From assembly GCA_024734495.1 (NCBI GenBank), contig JALMQS010000850.1:1-64000 (forward strand): a DNA stretch of 64,000 bases. Direction: 5' to 3'. Shown here one piece after another: positions 34,211-46,677 of the stretch. A model generated the notes under the pieces. That model was not told the DNA's origin. It saw only the letters and a list, made by a program, of their open reading frames with translations, and searched no databases. Position 1 is the stretch's first letter, and each line of letters begins with the position of its first letter. Source of the stretch: Forficula auricularia. Lineage: Eukaryota > Arthropoda > Insecta > Dermaptera > Forficulidae. A program made the position numbers and the translations under genes.

Positions 34211-34757
34211 TTGAGGATACTCGGTGATTGAAAATCAAAAAATTCAATTCTTCAGGAAAAAAGTATTATATGTATATTTTAGAGGATACTTGCTAATTTT
34301 GTTCGTAATATACCTATGCTCTATTTAATTTCTTGAAATTTTAAATTTATTGGATCACGCGGGAAAACGTCCTGATTACTGAGCTATAAGTAGTAGTCTT
34401 TATAAAAGTTGTCACTAATTATTGATTTAAAAAATTAGATAAATAATTCATAACATATGACATTTGCCTATTAACACATACATGATGAGTTTAGAAGTAA
34501 TTTCACAAGTCATCTGTTAAGTGACTTATGTAAACGGTTATAAGAAAAATAATAATAATATTTTTGATTTATTTTTTACTTTCCAAAATACACTTATAGG
34601 TAAATAATGTAAAAATAAAATTGTAAGAGGTATTAATTATTTACAGAAAATGTCTATTTGTGTGTTTGTTTGTAAGTGGGTCAAGTTTTGTGTGCTCTTT
34701 ACTTCCAAAACCAATAAGAATATTAAAAGAAAATCACAAGAGTCTGTCATCTAGTAC
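34211..34757. other. AT-rich non-coding DNA
   Basis: No feature recognised. Confidence 0.3.
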
Positions 34758-34830
34758 AGTGATTCTCAACATGGGTTCCGCCGAACCCCAGGGTTCCACA
34801 AAGGGAGGTTTGGTGTTCCCCGCACCTAGA
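34758..34830 (+). mobile_element. hAT-like transposon terminus
   Basis: It begins CAGTGATTCTCAACATGGGT and continues with a GGTTCC..GGAACC-rich part, like hAT termini that start CAGTG(N)TTCTCAAC. The other end was not located. Confidence 0.45.
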
Positions 34831-34904
34831 GGTCAATAAAAGAAAAAAAGAAAAACAAAAATAGTAGTTAGTAATATCACTACTCAAAAAATTTGCCATG
34901 TAAA

Positions 34905-35025
34905 TAAAATAAGCTGACGTGTTCTGATGTGGCCATCCACTTGACTTTACCATACAGCCTGGCCCCGCATTTATATTTAATATTTAATAAAATTATTTAT
35001 AATCATGGGAGGGGAGGGGGTTATA
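34905..35025 (-). repeat. R3 terminal fragment
   Basis: The complement of the R3 right end (gatgtggccatccacttgac, tttaccatacagcctggcc) is followed by taatattta-rich sequence. Confidence 0.6.
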
Positions 35026-35932
35026 GCCCAAGAGCCCACGACTGCCAGACCTTCGTTATTTTATAAAAGCTGAAAGTTTTTCTGTGCATGTCCCCTATAC
35101 AGGTAAGAACGACCAGCGACTATAGAGTTTGGGTTGTGGTTACTTTGGCAGGTAACAGGTAATAAAGGTGTATAAAATAGTACTTTAAATTCATCAAAGT
35201 ATAAAGCTCAATTTTTTTATATTTTCTTCGGGATAACTTTAGAAATCTTGTCATCCATTGCCGGACACTTATGACAGTTGCTACCCCTGCCAGACACCCC
35301 TAAACTTTAAGAAACTCAAGCTTGAGTGGTTTGTCATAAAAGAATTTAGTCTTTTTGATTTTAAGTCGATTCTTCCACGTTTCCAGTAGAGGTTGCCATT
35401 AATAGTCAAAACAACAAAAATGGAATGCAATAAGGTTATTCCTCTAGTATTAGATAAGAATCGATGGTTATTTTTGATTTTAAGTCGATTCCTCCATGTC
35501 TTCACCAATGGTTATCAATAATAACCAAAATGTCAAAAATCTATGTAAAAACCATTAAAACTGTTGTATTGAGGTAACATTTTTTTATAGGTCGCCAAGT
35601 AACATATATAAAATTTATCTTTTATATTATAACGAAAGTATAATTACAATTTATTAAAGTTTAGGGGTGTCTGGCAGGGGGTAGCAACTGTCATAAGTGT
35701 CCGGCAATGGATGACGAGATTTCTAAAGTTATCCCGAGGAAAATATACAAAAATTGAGCTTTATACTTTAACGAATTTAAAGTACTATTTTATACACCTT
35801 TATTACCTGTTACCTGCCAAAGTAACCACAACCCAAACTCTATAGTCGCTGGTCGTTCTTACCTGTATAGGGGACATGCACAGAAAAACTTTCAGCTTTT
35901 ATAAAATAACGAAGATCTGGCAGTCATGGGCT
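35026..35932. mobile_element. Foldback element with 275-285 bp arms
   Basis: The left arm 35026-35310 and right arm 35658-35932 are inverted copies with few differences. Matching blocks include ggtaagaacgaccagcgac and tgtcatccattgccggaca. The loop 35311-35657 holds one to two units of the 117-bp repeat found in the Helitron at 27410. No coding sequence was seen. Confidence 0.85.
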
Positions 35933-35959
35933 CTTGATCTATTAGTTTTTCCATTTTTA

Positions 35960-37430
35960 GACTTCTGGGGCCCCACTAATTATGTATACAAATTTGGTTG
36001 AGTTTGTTAAATGGCCAAGATTTTCATTTTTTGACCCTAAAATCTGACTGATTAAAATTTTTTGACCTCCAAAAATAAATTCGTTTTATTTTTATATCTT
36101 AATGTGAAACTTATCAAGTATTTTTTCCTAAATAACCTTCCTATTCAAACTGAAATTTCCTGAAATTTCCTACAAATTTAATTATTTAGGTTTTTCTGCG
36201 ACCATTCGTTCGGGCTCAAGCGCATCCAATCCAAGTTTTCGACCCCGGCAGCTCCCCCCCCCGGATCACCCAAAAACTCGCACTTTTTACGATATTTTCC
36301 CATTTTGACGATGAAACAGCACGTTTTCGACAAAAACCACCCTATACATTTTTAAACTAGATTAAATTTACTATAATTCAAACAAAGCTTCATCTTAATT
36401 TGATAAATGGTAATTCTAGAGATAGTAATCAAGTTTCTAGATTGAGTGTTTTTCATTTTATGAAGGAAAAATTGCAATTTGTTGTAAAAAATTGCAGTTT
36501 TTCAAAACTTCAACCTCATTGTAGCACGGATTACCATTTATCCAATTAGGATGAAACTTTGTTTGAATTGTAACAAATTTAATCTAGCTTAAAAATGTAT
36601 AGAGTGGTCTTTGTTGAAAACGTGCTCCTTCATGGTCAAAATGGGACATATCAAAAAAGTGCGAGTTTTTGGGTGATCCGGGAGGGAGGTGACGAGGTCG
36701 AAATCTTTGATTTTGCGCTTGAGCCCAAACGTTTGGTCGGAGACAAACCTAAATAATGAAATTTGTAGGAAATTTTATGTACTTTCAGTTTGAATAGGAA
36801 GGTTATTTTCGAAAAATTGATAGTTTCGAGTACCCCAAAACTTTTCCCATAGGGCCCATTTGAGCACAATATACATTTTTAAGCTAGATTAAATTTGTTA
36901 TAATTCAAACAAAGTTTCATCCTAATTGGATAAATGGTAATCCGTGCTACAATGAGGTTGAAGTTTTGAAAAACTGTAATTTTTTACAACAAATTGCAAT
37001 TTTTCCTTGATAAAATGAAAACCACTCAATCTAGAAACTTGATTACTATCTCTAGAATTACCATTTATCAAATTAAGATGAAGCTTTGTTTGAATTGTAG
37101 TAAATTTAATCTAGTTTAAAAATGTATAGGGTGGTTTTTGTCGAAAACGTGCTGCTTCATCGTCAAAATAGGAAAATATCGTAAAAAGTGCGAGTTTTTG
37201 GGTGATCCGCGGGGGGGGGAGGGGGCTGCCGAGGTCAAAAACTTGGATTTTGCGCTTGAGCCAGAACGAATGGTCGCAGAAAAACCTAAATAATTGAATT
37301 TGTAGGAAATTTTAGGAATTTTCAGTTTGAATAGGAAGGTTATTTTCGAAAAATTGATAGTTTCGAGTACCCCAAAACTTTTCCCATAGGGGCCTATTTG
37401 AGCACAATTTGACTGGAGTAAGTAGGGGTT
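35960..37430. repeat. R1 family repeats in nested inverted arrangement
   Basis: Stretches with ctccgacc..cattcggg and caaagtttcatcctaattgg occur alternately on both strands, with palindromic centres near 36415 and 37060. The outer ends show cccaaaacttttcccatagg at 36834 and 37371. This is a compound palindrome of R1 copies. Confidence 0.6.
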
Positions 37431-38100
37431 AGGGTGAAAAAAATATCATTGAAAAAACGGTCATTAATTATCATGGCATATCAAGACATGGCCTCAAAAA
37501 TTCCCCGAAACTTCAAACAAAGTAATGAGTCTTGAAAAAAATTTCACTTTTGCCTCCAATTTAATTTTCTTCCTTGGTCAATTTCTTAATTCTCCTATAT
37601 TTTAGCCTAGTAAAAACAATGCTTAGAATGCAAAGAGGAGAATCTAACTAATATAATTATCGTAGATTATAAAAAGTATGACAAAAACGAAATGACCAAA
37701 TAAGTTTGAGGGAAAGTGAATAGAGGGGGGGGGGGTCGAAAGGGAAAATTCGAATTGTCTCTTTTTGTGTAATCGATGTCGAAAAGGAAGGGATGAGAAC
37801 TAGTATTGTGTAATTGTAAATCCAGTTTCAGTCAAGTTACTTGCATCATCCCTTATTTGAATGAACAACTAACATGAACCTCCCCCTCTCCCCCTTTGTC
37901 TTCCCCCTCTCCTTCCAATCTCTTACAACAAACAATCCTTTGTCTCCATTCATAAAGGATAACCGTATTTGATCAAACGACACAAACTGAATTAGTACAA
38001 ATTGATGCGATCAAAATCGAAATATCCAACAAAAAATCAAACAAAAGCAAAAATTGTACCTAGAAATAAACTCAAATTTTGAATGTACATTGTACACGTT
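37431..38100. other. Non-repeated AT-rich DNA
   Basis: It contains a G run near 37727 and a CT-rich stretch at 37880-37925. No gene was recognised. Confidence 0.35.
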
Positions 38101-38380
38101 TCAAACAAAGCTTTGAAAAAAAGCACCTTCAACAAAATTCATGTCTGTTCGTCTGCTCGGTCAAATTTTGTTTTAATGCTTTAATATATAAATAACAAGC
38201 TTTTCGTGCGTGCCTTAGGCACGCCCTCGAAACTCGGCCCTCCGGGCTGGTGCCCTGGCGGGCGGCGTCTCGGTCCAAAAATTTTATTCCTCTTAAAAAA
38301 CCACACTCCAAATGTATACCTGTAAACTCCCGAAAATACATACTCTCTTAAAAGTTTCGCCTTATTTTCGTCCTGACACT
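38101..38380. repeat. Dispersed GC-richer repeat fragment (paired with 9855-9960)
   Basis: It contains cgtgcctt-aggcacgccc and ggccctccgggctggt hairpins, followed by the ggcgtctcggtccaaaaatt block also found near 9867. The - strand frame 38129-38341 has no recognisable domain. Confidence 0.5.
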
Positions 38381-39059
38381 GCTACAGAAATGAGACTCTA
38401 GATATTAATCTGGGAGTATTTTTTTTTCTATAATCTACATCATTGGGATATTTTTTGTGTTGAAATATGTAGATTTTATTAAATAAGTGGGATCGTGTGA
38501 GGAGGAGAATTATATTATATCATTTTTTTTTAAATTTGGGACGATAATCGATATAAGGCTCCAAATATTTCAAAGAGATCAGGTGTTGTTTGTATGACAG
38601 GCTGCTCCCTCCAGTATTGCCATGAGAAACTCATATGGGCATGCGTATCTTAAGTCGTTCAATTTTGTAAAAATCAAAAAATAAGAATAACAAAATTTAG
38701 ATTTTTAAAAAATTATAAAAAAGTGGCAAATTATTAAAAAATAAACAAATAATATATAAAATATAAATCAAATAAGATGTGATTAATTTCTTCTTCTGTG
38801 CGCAAATAAAATCGAATTGAATATTTAATTTTTGAGTGGTGAGGGGGGAGGAATAATTATCAATATATTTAATGTTTCTTAATTTAAATTCAATTGGAGT
38901 GTTTCATTTCAAAATTCGAGTCCAATTACGATTATATTTCAAATTTGCCGCAAATATACGTACGGGATCAGCGCTCCCTGTCGGCAGCATTAGGTCAGCG
39001 TTGCTGCAAATTAATCTGGCCTATTCTATATATTATTATAAGTAAATAAATAAATAAAT
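38381..39059. other. AT-rich non-coding DNA
   Basis: Fragments similar to 9960-10340 (tttgagtgg..G run, aatatatttaatgtttctta) indicate the same repeat environment as that region. No gene was seen. Confidence 0.4.
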
Positions 39060-39790
39060 TCATCTACATTTTCCCGACAGTATATGATCCGAATCCTCAA
39101 AAGTGTCATTGAAAATGTTGGATATCTATAAATATAAGACTATTATCAAAAAAGTGTTACAAGTAAACGTTCAAGTCAACAAAATTTACTAGAGAATGAG
39201 AGAAAATGAAGATTATAGGATAAGTGGTTTTCATTTTATGAAGGAAAAACTGCGGTTTTTTGCAAAAAACTGCAAACTTCAACCTCATTGGTACAAGAGT
39301 TACCATTATCCAATTAAGATTAAACTTTGTTTAAATTGTAGTAAATTTAATCTAATTTAAAAATGTATAGAGTGGTATTTGTCGAAAACGTGCTCCTTCA
39401 TGGTCAAAATGGGGGAAAATCGAAAAAAGTACGAGTTTTAGGGATATTCAAAAGTGATCCCGGGGGATGTTTTTTGACAGACGCTAGTACCGGTTCTATT
39501 TAACCTAAATAAATTAAATTGTTATCATTTTACGTGTAATTTAAAGAGCTTTAATTTATCTTTTTGATTTGATAAGCCGTTTTAAAGTTATTCAAGAAAA
39601 ACTGAAAAAACTCCGAAATTTTGTCAATTTGAGGCGTGTAGAAAAATTTCCACAATACAGATATGGGGAAAAACTTAGGTTAGTAATATTGAAGTACCAA
39701 TAAAGGTATTCCAGTAATAAAATCTTTACAGGGAATTATTTCCTGTTTATGCCATTTTTTCGCGTAATTTGCCTGGACTAGTAATCAAAT
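39060..39790 (+). repeat. R1 family repeat
   Basis: It starts at the palindromic centre (acattttcccgacagtatat) and continues like the right half of 24462-25300, including the shared tttttgacagacgct and ggtattccagtaataaaatc segments. Confidence 0.65.
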
Positions 39791-40734
39791 AACATTTTTT
39801 TTTATTTGATAATGTTTAGTAATTATTTATAATATTAAATCATTTATTTATTTTTTATTTTTATTCATCAAATAAGAAATAATTCATTCATTCAATCATT
39901 TAGGAAATAAAAAAAGAGTGACTGATTTTCGTTTGACTCAACATAAGTATATTTATTTATATATTATTTAAATATTTATTTTTCGCATGATTCACTAAAA
40001 ATTCGCTCCTCAGCCAATCGTTCAACTTGCGCCCTCCATCAAATGTACTTATATATATATATTTTTCTCTCTCTCTTTTCTTTTCATTCCACCAAGTCAG
40101 CCTTATTATTATAGAAGAAAATGTTGCTTATTTGGGAGAAAAAATTTAATTATTATTATACACACACACACACACACTCTCTCGCCCACGCACACACAAG
40201 AAGATTATTGTATTTGCTTTGATAATTCTAACTGTCTACGAAGGTAGTATTCCAGACCAGAAATGTTTGCTGAATCGGCTGGATAAAAAAAAAAAAAAGA
40301 ATTGATAAAAAAGTGCAAGGTTCACATTTTTAGAGATCACAAGAGCGGGAGTGAAGGAGCCTTAAAAAAAAAGAAATAATAAAATCTAGTTAGTTATTAA
40401 TTAATCGAATTAGGAAATACATTTCGGAATCATGTAGCCGAAATGCGCGATTTGCGAAATTATTCGCCCACCCCTGCCTGTTTGGCCATTAAATTAGAGA
40501 GCAATTCTAACATACAAATGACTTATCTAGCCCAGTAGAGGGGTTTTAGCTTACATTGATTGCGGGAAAATATTTTTTTTCTAGGTTCGTTTGGTATGGT
40601 GTGGGGATGCCAAATCTATGTTTGCGACCTCGAAAGTGTGGGGAACATCTTTTGGTGGCCGAAAAACCTCAAAATTTTTGGAATTTTTTCAGTTTTTAGC
40701 TTATAACTCGAAAACAGCTCACATTTTGTAAATA
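39791..40734. other. AT-rich DNA with a CA microsatellite
   Basis: A (CA)n/(CT)n run occupies 40160-40200. The remainder has no recognised gene. R1-like sequence begins near 40690. Confidence 0.45.
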
Positions 40735-42275
40735 ACTGTTCTATAGTAAATTAAAGAGGACAAAATTTTGGGTTGATTAAAAAAAAAAAGAAATGCAAAA
40801 TTGGTCCAGTAACTAGTTCGATTTTTAATGAGGATCCAAAAAACAGCCACCGGGATCACTTTTGAATATCCCCAAAACTTGCACTATTTTCGATTTTATC
40901 CCATTTTGACCATGAAGGAGTACGTTTTCGACAAAGACCACTCTATACATTTTACTAGATTAAATTTGCTACAATTGAAACAGAGTTTCATCTTAATTGG
41001 AAAATGGTAACCCGTGCCTCAATGAGATTGAATTTTTGAAAAAATTCAATTTTTTGCAAATAATTGCAGTTGTTTTTCTTTCATAAAATGAAAACCACTC
41101 ATCCTAGCAACTTGATTCTTATGTCATTCTCTAGGAAATTTTGTTGACTTGAACGTTTACTTGAATCACTTTTTTGATAAAACTCTTAAATTTATAGATA
41201 TCCTACATTTTCCGGACAGAATATCCCATATAGGAAATGACGAAGGGCCCAGAACTGGGCCAACACTTCTCAAGCTTGGCCCTAAGCTGCAAGCCAGTAC
41301 TGGCCTGACACAGGTTTGAATAGGGGATGATAACCGCGGCCCAGACTGGTTACCTATATTGGCTCAATACTGAATTCTAGACTGATATGGATCCAAGATT
41401 GGCTCAACACCCTGCAACCCAGGCTCGGCTGCCCCACACTGCCACGAATATAGGCCAACACTGATAAAGCAGAGCCTCGGTTGCCCAGTACGGACCGAAG
41501 TTTGGCTCAACACCGTACAACCCAGACTCGGCTGCCCCACACTGGCCCGAATGTAGGCCAATACTGATAAAGCAGAGCCTCGGTTGCCCATGATGGCTCG
41601 TGCTTGGCCCCTTCGTTCAAGCCTGGAATCTCCTATATGGGATGATCCGAATCTTCAAATGCGTCATGGAAAACAATAGATATCTTTAAATCTAAGACTT
41701 TTATCAAAAAAGAGGTCCAAATAAACGTCCAAGTGAACAAAATTTCCTACAGAATGAGATAAAAATGAAATTTTTAAGATGAGTGGTTTTCATTTTATTA
41801 AGGAAAAACTGCTATTTTCTGAAACAATGGATCATTTTCTGTCATAGAAAATGCTGGATATCTATAAATCTAAGAGTTTTATCAAAAAAGTGGTCCAAAT
41901 AAACGTCTAAGCCAACAAAATTTATTAGAGAATGAGATAGGAATCAAGTTTCTAGGATAAGTGGTTTTTATTTTATGAAGGATTTTTCGCAAAAAATTGA
42001 AGTTTTTCAAAACTTCAACCTCATTGCGTCACGGATTACCATTATCCAATTAAGATGAAACATTGTTTACATTGTAGCAAATTGAATCTAGTTTAAAAAT
42101 GTATAGAGTGGTCTTTGTCGAAAACGTGCTCCTTCATGGTCAAAATGAGAAAAAATCGAAAAAAGTGGATAGGTATTCAAAAGTGACAAGGGGGCTGTTT
42201 TTTGGATCCTCATAAAAAATCGAACTATTGGACCAATCTTCTAAATTTTGTCCTCTTTAATTTACTATAGGACGG
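40735..42275. mobile_element. R1 foldback, about 1.5 kb, with a GC-rich element inserted at its centre
   Basis: Arms 40735-41222 and 41644-42275 are inverted copies. Both carry the ttaaagaggacaaaatttt block, a gaggatccaaaaaacagcc block and the cattttgaccatgaaggag block, in mirror order. The insertion at 41225-41641 lies exactly between the two arms. Confidence 0.8.
41225..41641. mobile_element. GC-rich short DNA transposon with TGGCC-rich tandem repeats
   Basis: It has 11-bp terminal inverted repeats, CCCATATAGGA / TCCTATATGGG. Comparison with the R1 sequence at 39080 shows it sits in gacag-atat-gatccg with a 2-bp AT duplication. The interior is far GC-richer than the surroundings. It repeats a unit of about 118 bp (ctcggctgccccacactg ... 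aaagcagagcctcggttgcc) about twice, together with many shorter ttggc-cca motifs. The - strand frame 41364-41591 follows from the repeat and has no domain. Confidence 0.7.
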
Positions 42276-42410
42276 TTATAGGGAGAAAAGCAAAATATAA
42301 TAATAATAATAATCTAATCCAAATGGTATATTTTCAATTGAGCTGATGGATTGATGATCGTGTTTTCGATTTTTTTTTAACTCATATATATTCGTTCCTA
42401 TCTATGCTTT

Positions 42411-42443
<33 letters not shown>

Positions 42444-42889
42444 CATTAGTTACGAAATAGAAATAGATCTAGTATCTACTATATCAAAGGGATGTTTTTT
42501 TTGGCTTTAGTGCCTTTGCTTGTGGATTCCTCTGTTCTTTGCTACCCTTCTCATTTATTTTACGCTTCATCCCTTAGCTGTACGTTTTCCGCAATTCGTC
42601 AATGTCAAAATTTTTATACACATAAATAGTTTCGCTTATCGTAGCGTTATCAATCAACCATTGATTCAATCGCTACTTCTATTTGGATTTCCTTTTTTAT
42701 TTTATTTTTTTGGCCTCTTTCAAAATACGCTTCCGTTTTCTTATCGAAACATATCGATATAAATATTAGTGGTAGTTTTATTTTTTTTATTATTTATTTT
42801 TTATTAGAATGATAATTTTGATTTTTTTCTGCATTTTGTGATTGGGAAATCTTGAAGCTAGAAAACCCAAAATATGTTATAATTTATTA
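42276..42889. other. AT-rich DNA with a (TTTA)n microsatellite
   Basis: An ATTT/TTTA run lies at 42412-42440 and a (taa)n run near 42299. A hydrophobic frame at 42520-42762 has no start context or domain that I recognise. Confidence 0.4.
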
Positions 42890-43636
42890 GTACCTGGAGC
42901 CACCGAGCGATGCACGGTAACACCTGACCCCCCTTCCCGAAACCACACACCTCGCCCCCACCACTGCACCCCCACTCCGCCCCCCACCCCAACCTCGCCT
43001 CCCACCCCCGGATCCCCCACAACTGCACCCCACCTCCCGCACCCACCCCACCCCGCACCCAGTTTTTGCATTTCTAGCTTTCTAATGGTCTACATATTAT
43101 GTGTATATTTGTTTACTCGTACACCAATTTGCCCACATTCGTTCATATTGATAAACATTAGAAAAAAATAAATAGGAAAATAATGATAAAACAAATAATC
43201 GTAAAGGATCTGAAATAAAAAATAAAATTAAATAAGATTTGTTTCAAGTTATATAAAAAAACAAACAAAAAATTCCTAATTTTAATATAATATATTAATA
43301 TTTGCTATAACCTATTAGTGGGTTTTAAAATTAAATAATCAATTAATAAAAAAAGATAATTGAAAAAAATGTAAACAAACTTTTTTATTGAGATTTTCAT
43401 CTGTCAATAATTACTTTAATTAAGAAAAGATCAATTAAGATTAAATTTGTCGAGGTCCAGACCTAGCCAGATCGCTATCCAATTCTCAAAACTTGTTAAT
43501 AGAATTTGTTTCATCAAAATCGGTAGAGCGGTTTTCAAAATAGAACTAAGATACAAATATATAATATATATATAAACAAATATATATATATAAATAAATA
43601 TACAAACAATTTTTGCTCGTTTAATAAGAGTAGATA
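42890..43636 (-). repeat. R2 family repeat, copy b, near full length
   Basis: In reverse it runs from gtacctggagccaccgagcg, through a C-rich part, to gctcgtttaataagagtaga. It matches 56137-56957 end to end. Confidence 0.75.
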
Positions 43637-43804
43637 TATAATGGAGAATTGATCAAAAGCAGTACAAGAATAATGAAAAATAAAATTCCGAATAATATAC
43701 ATTTATTCATAAAGAGAAACATGAGATTGTCCTCTGCTTGATGCAAATAATCATACACACATATATATCAAATATATATATATATATATTATTTGTTTGT
43801 TTGA

Positions 43805-43839
43805 GACTATAGTTTCGAAGGCTTGGCCTTCATCATCAG
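43805..43839 (-). ncRNA. Hammerhead-ribozyme-like motif
   Basis: The - strand reads CUGAUGA, U, GAAGGC-CAA-GCCUUC, GAAAC, UAUAGUC. Stem II differs from copies 15681 and 62213 by a paired change (A-U to G-C), which supports selection for the RNA fold. Confidence 0.65.
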
Positions 43840-44018
43840 TTTTTTTGAATTGTAAATATTATTTTTAATGGGGTCACTTTTGCATGGATATTGAAAATTT
43901 GTTGATCTTTACTTAGCCGAGAGCCTGTTGAAATTAAAAATTAAGTAAAGATCAAAAAATTTTCAATATCCATGCGATACTGACCTCATTAAAAATAATA
44001 TTTATAATTAAAAAAAGA

Positions 44019-44053
44019 CTGATGATGAAGGCCAAGCCTACGAAACTATAGTC
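44019..44053 (+). ncRNA. Hammerhead-ribozyme-like motif
   Basis: It matches 43805-43839 in inverted orientation, except that stem II has one mismatch (GCCUAC). The core and GAAAC..GUC are intact. Confidence 0.6.
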
Positions 44054-44062
44054 TCAAACAAA

Positions 44063-44452
44063 TCTATATAATAAAAATGAATTTCTGTTTCTTTGTAAGC
44101 GCAGATCTCTCAAATGCCTGGACCGTTTTGGCAATTTTTTTTTTAAATGTTCGTAATAGTCCAATTCAGGTTAATACGTAAAAAAATTGGAAAAGTTGTC
44201 CGGAAAATTGGAAAAATCTGGAAAAACTAAAAAAATCAGGTTTGCCAACATAGCTTGCCAAAACAATAAAAGATCTAAACTAGGAAACTAAACAAGTGTT
44301 GGCGGCCCTGTTTTTAAGATTTTTGAGTGTCATTCATTCTTAATAGTTCTAACCACATTATCGTTGAAGAAGAATTTAATAATGCAACAAAGATTTAAAA
44401 AACTATCTATTTTTTTAAGTACATTTAAAAACAAAAATTAAAAAAATAATTC
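44063..44452 (+). mobile_element. Helitron 5' fragment
   Basis: It begins TCTATATAATAAAAATGAAT after an A and follows the 26700 Helitron (tttgtaagcgcagatctctc, aagtgttggcggcc) until about 44452. The 3' half is missing. Confidence 0.75.
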
Positions 44453-44473
44453 ACAGGAATCAATTGTAATAGA

Positions 44474-44506
44474 CTGATGAAGAGGGCAGTCTTCGAAACT
44501 ATAGTC
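44474..44506 (+). ncRNA. Hammerhead-ribozyme-like motif
   Basis: CUGAUGA (44474-44480) is followed by AGA-GGGCAG-UCU, then UC, GAAAC and UAUAGUC. The GAAGA/UCUUC pairing overlaps the core, so stem II is ambiguous here. The flanking 5' part belongs to no recognised element. Confidence 0.5.
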
Positions 44507-44950
44507 TCGTTATAAATAAATTAAAAAAATTATTTTTATATCAAAAGACTCTTTTATTGTCTCCTTTAACGTTGAATTAATAATACACAAATAATTATAT
44601 TGTAATTGAGATAAAACGATTGCTTAAAAGTTAGAAATAATCACGGAAAGAGAAAGTTGGAAAGAAGATTAATTGTAAAAGGGAGAGTGAGTGTAGGTGA
44701 GTATAGGGGGTCTACGTAGGAGCAATGTAGCCATGTAGAGAGAGGTTCACCCTCCGTTTATTTGCTCGTTTTTGGGCAATATTGATCTCGAAAAAGAGAG
44801 CAAGCACCTTCGAAAGTAAAGACCCTACCCTATTACGAGCGACACTTTATGGCAAAAATACGAATTCATGCACTTCTCATAGAAACACACAAATTAAATA
44901 TTGCTATGTATTAGGGTATGTTCAAGAGCATTTAGAAATGTTTATGTTAA
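44507..44950. other. Non-coding DNA
   Basis: No repeat from this window and no gene was recognised. Confidence 0.35.
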
Positions 44951-45694
44951 TCTAGTTTTATTAAATGAGCAAAAATTGTATATTAATTTATTTATATATT
45001 TATATATTTGTATCTTGATTCTATTTTGAAAACGGCTATGCCGATTTTGATGAAACCAACTCTATTAACAAGTTTTGAGGATGAGAAAACGATTTGGCTA
45101 GGTCTGGACCTCAACAAATTTCATCTTAATTGATCTTTTCTTAATTAAAGTAATTATTTATTGATGAAAATCTCAATAAAAAAGTTTGTTTACATTTTTT
45201 TCAATTATCTTTTATTTATTAATTGGTTTTTTAATTTTAAATCACACTAATAGGTTATAAATTATTATATTATATTAAAATTAGGATTGTTTTTTAATTA
45301 ACAGGTGGCTAAATCATAACATTACAGGTAGATTCATAACAAAACAGATGTGTTTACAAAAAAAGTGGTTGAAGTGGCTTTTTTTATATAACTTGGAAAC
45401 AAATCTTATTTAATTTTATGTTTTTATTTCAGATCCTATACGATTATTTTTTATTATTATTTTCCTCTTTATTTTTTTATAATGTTTATCAATATGAACG
45501 AATGTGGGCAAATTGGTGTACGAGTAAACAAATAATATGTGGACCATTAGAAAGCTAGAAATGCAAAAACTGGGTGCGGGATGGAGTTGGGGTGGGGTGC
45601 AGTTGTGAATGATCCTGGGTCTAGGGGGCGGGTGCTATATATATTTGTATTTTTTTAATTTGGTTACCGTGCATCGCTCGGTGGATCCAGGTAC
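44951..45694 (+). repeat. R2 family repeat, copy c
   Basis: It begins tctagttttattaaatgagc and ends gctcggtggatccaggtac. The G-rich part is shorter than in copy e. It carries the empty SINE target attaacaggtggctaaatc. Confidence 0.75.
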
Positions 45695-45861
45695 TATCTA
45701 CGCTAATATGGAAAAATATATTTATATGGGGCAGATTTTTCTGACTGATGAACTACTAAATTTAATAAAACCCTTAAAAGAGGGTTTACTATTTATTTAC
45801 ACTTGTCATTGAAATTCCAATAAATTCCTTCCTCTGCTAAATATAAAACTAAAAACATATG

Positions 45862-46677
45862 GCCCAGAAAAATTAGAATTCTGCTGGATAATAAATATGA
45901 ACAAGCTATAAATAATTTGAATCGACGTTAGGGATCCCAAATAAGAGTGATATGAGCTTGCGACGCCGACGGTTTCTGACTGGTGCTAAATTTTTGAGGG
46001 TCTAAAAACCACGACAATATTGGACTTTTTTCAGATTTTAGCTTATTACTCGAAAACCATTTTACTACAGAAAATTTTACACTCACCAAAATGAAAGAGC
46101 ATAAAATTTTGCGTCGAATAATGTACTTAAAAGATCAAATCGGTTTAGCTGTTTAGTCACAATTGATCGTAGGCAATTTTTACCAACTTGGTGGAAAAAT
46201 GAATGATGCTTATTAGGTGGTCACAAGAAACTACACTTTGAATTTTTGCGGCATTGCCCCCCCCCCCCCCCCCATAATAGTTAGTAATTCAAAGAGTGGT
46301 TTCTTGTGACCACCTAATGAGCATAATTCACTTTTCCGCCAAGTTGGTAAATAGCCCCTATCTTTCACGATAGATTGCGGCTAAACGGCTGAATCGATTT
46401 TAACTTTTAAGTAAGTTATTCGACGAGAAATCTTATGTTATTTTATTTTGGTAAGAGTGAAATTTTCTGTAGGATGCATGGTTTTTGAGTTATAAGTTAA
46501 AATCTAAAAAAAAAGTCCAAAATTATCGTGGTTTTTAGGCCCTCATAAATTTACCACCAGCCAGAAACTGTCGCAAACTCATTTAACTTTTATTTGGGAT
46601 GCCTAACGTCGATTAAAATTATTTCCAGCTTGTGTATATTTATTATCCAGCAGAATTCTAATTTTCCTGGGCTAAAA
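45862..46677. mobile_element. Foldback element with about 390-400 bp arms
   Basis: Arms 45862-46250 and 46275-46677 are inverted copies. Matching blocks include cagaaaaattagaattctgc and its complement near 46652, and aactttatttgggatgcct against atcccaaataagagt. A poly-C run lies at the centre (46258-46273). No coding frame is present. Confidence 0.85.

Larger units (their letters stand above)
43690..44062. mobile_element. Ribozyme-bearing short retroelement, copy 3, interrupted by a Helitron
   Basis: It starts caTaaagagaaacatgagatt, similar to 61929, and carries two opposed hammerhead-like motifs (43805-43839 on -, 44019-44053 on +) around an inverted centre (gatctttactta / taagtaaagatc). 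The right half stops at aaacaaa, where the Helitron 5' end begins. Confidence 0.65.

Noticed and set aside
42520..42762. 80-codon hydrophobic frame
   Set aside because: No homology recognised, no start context, and it sits among repeats.
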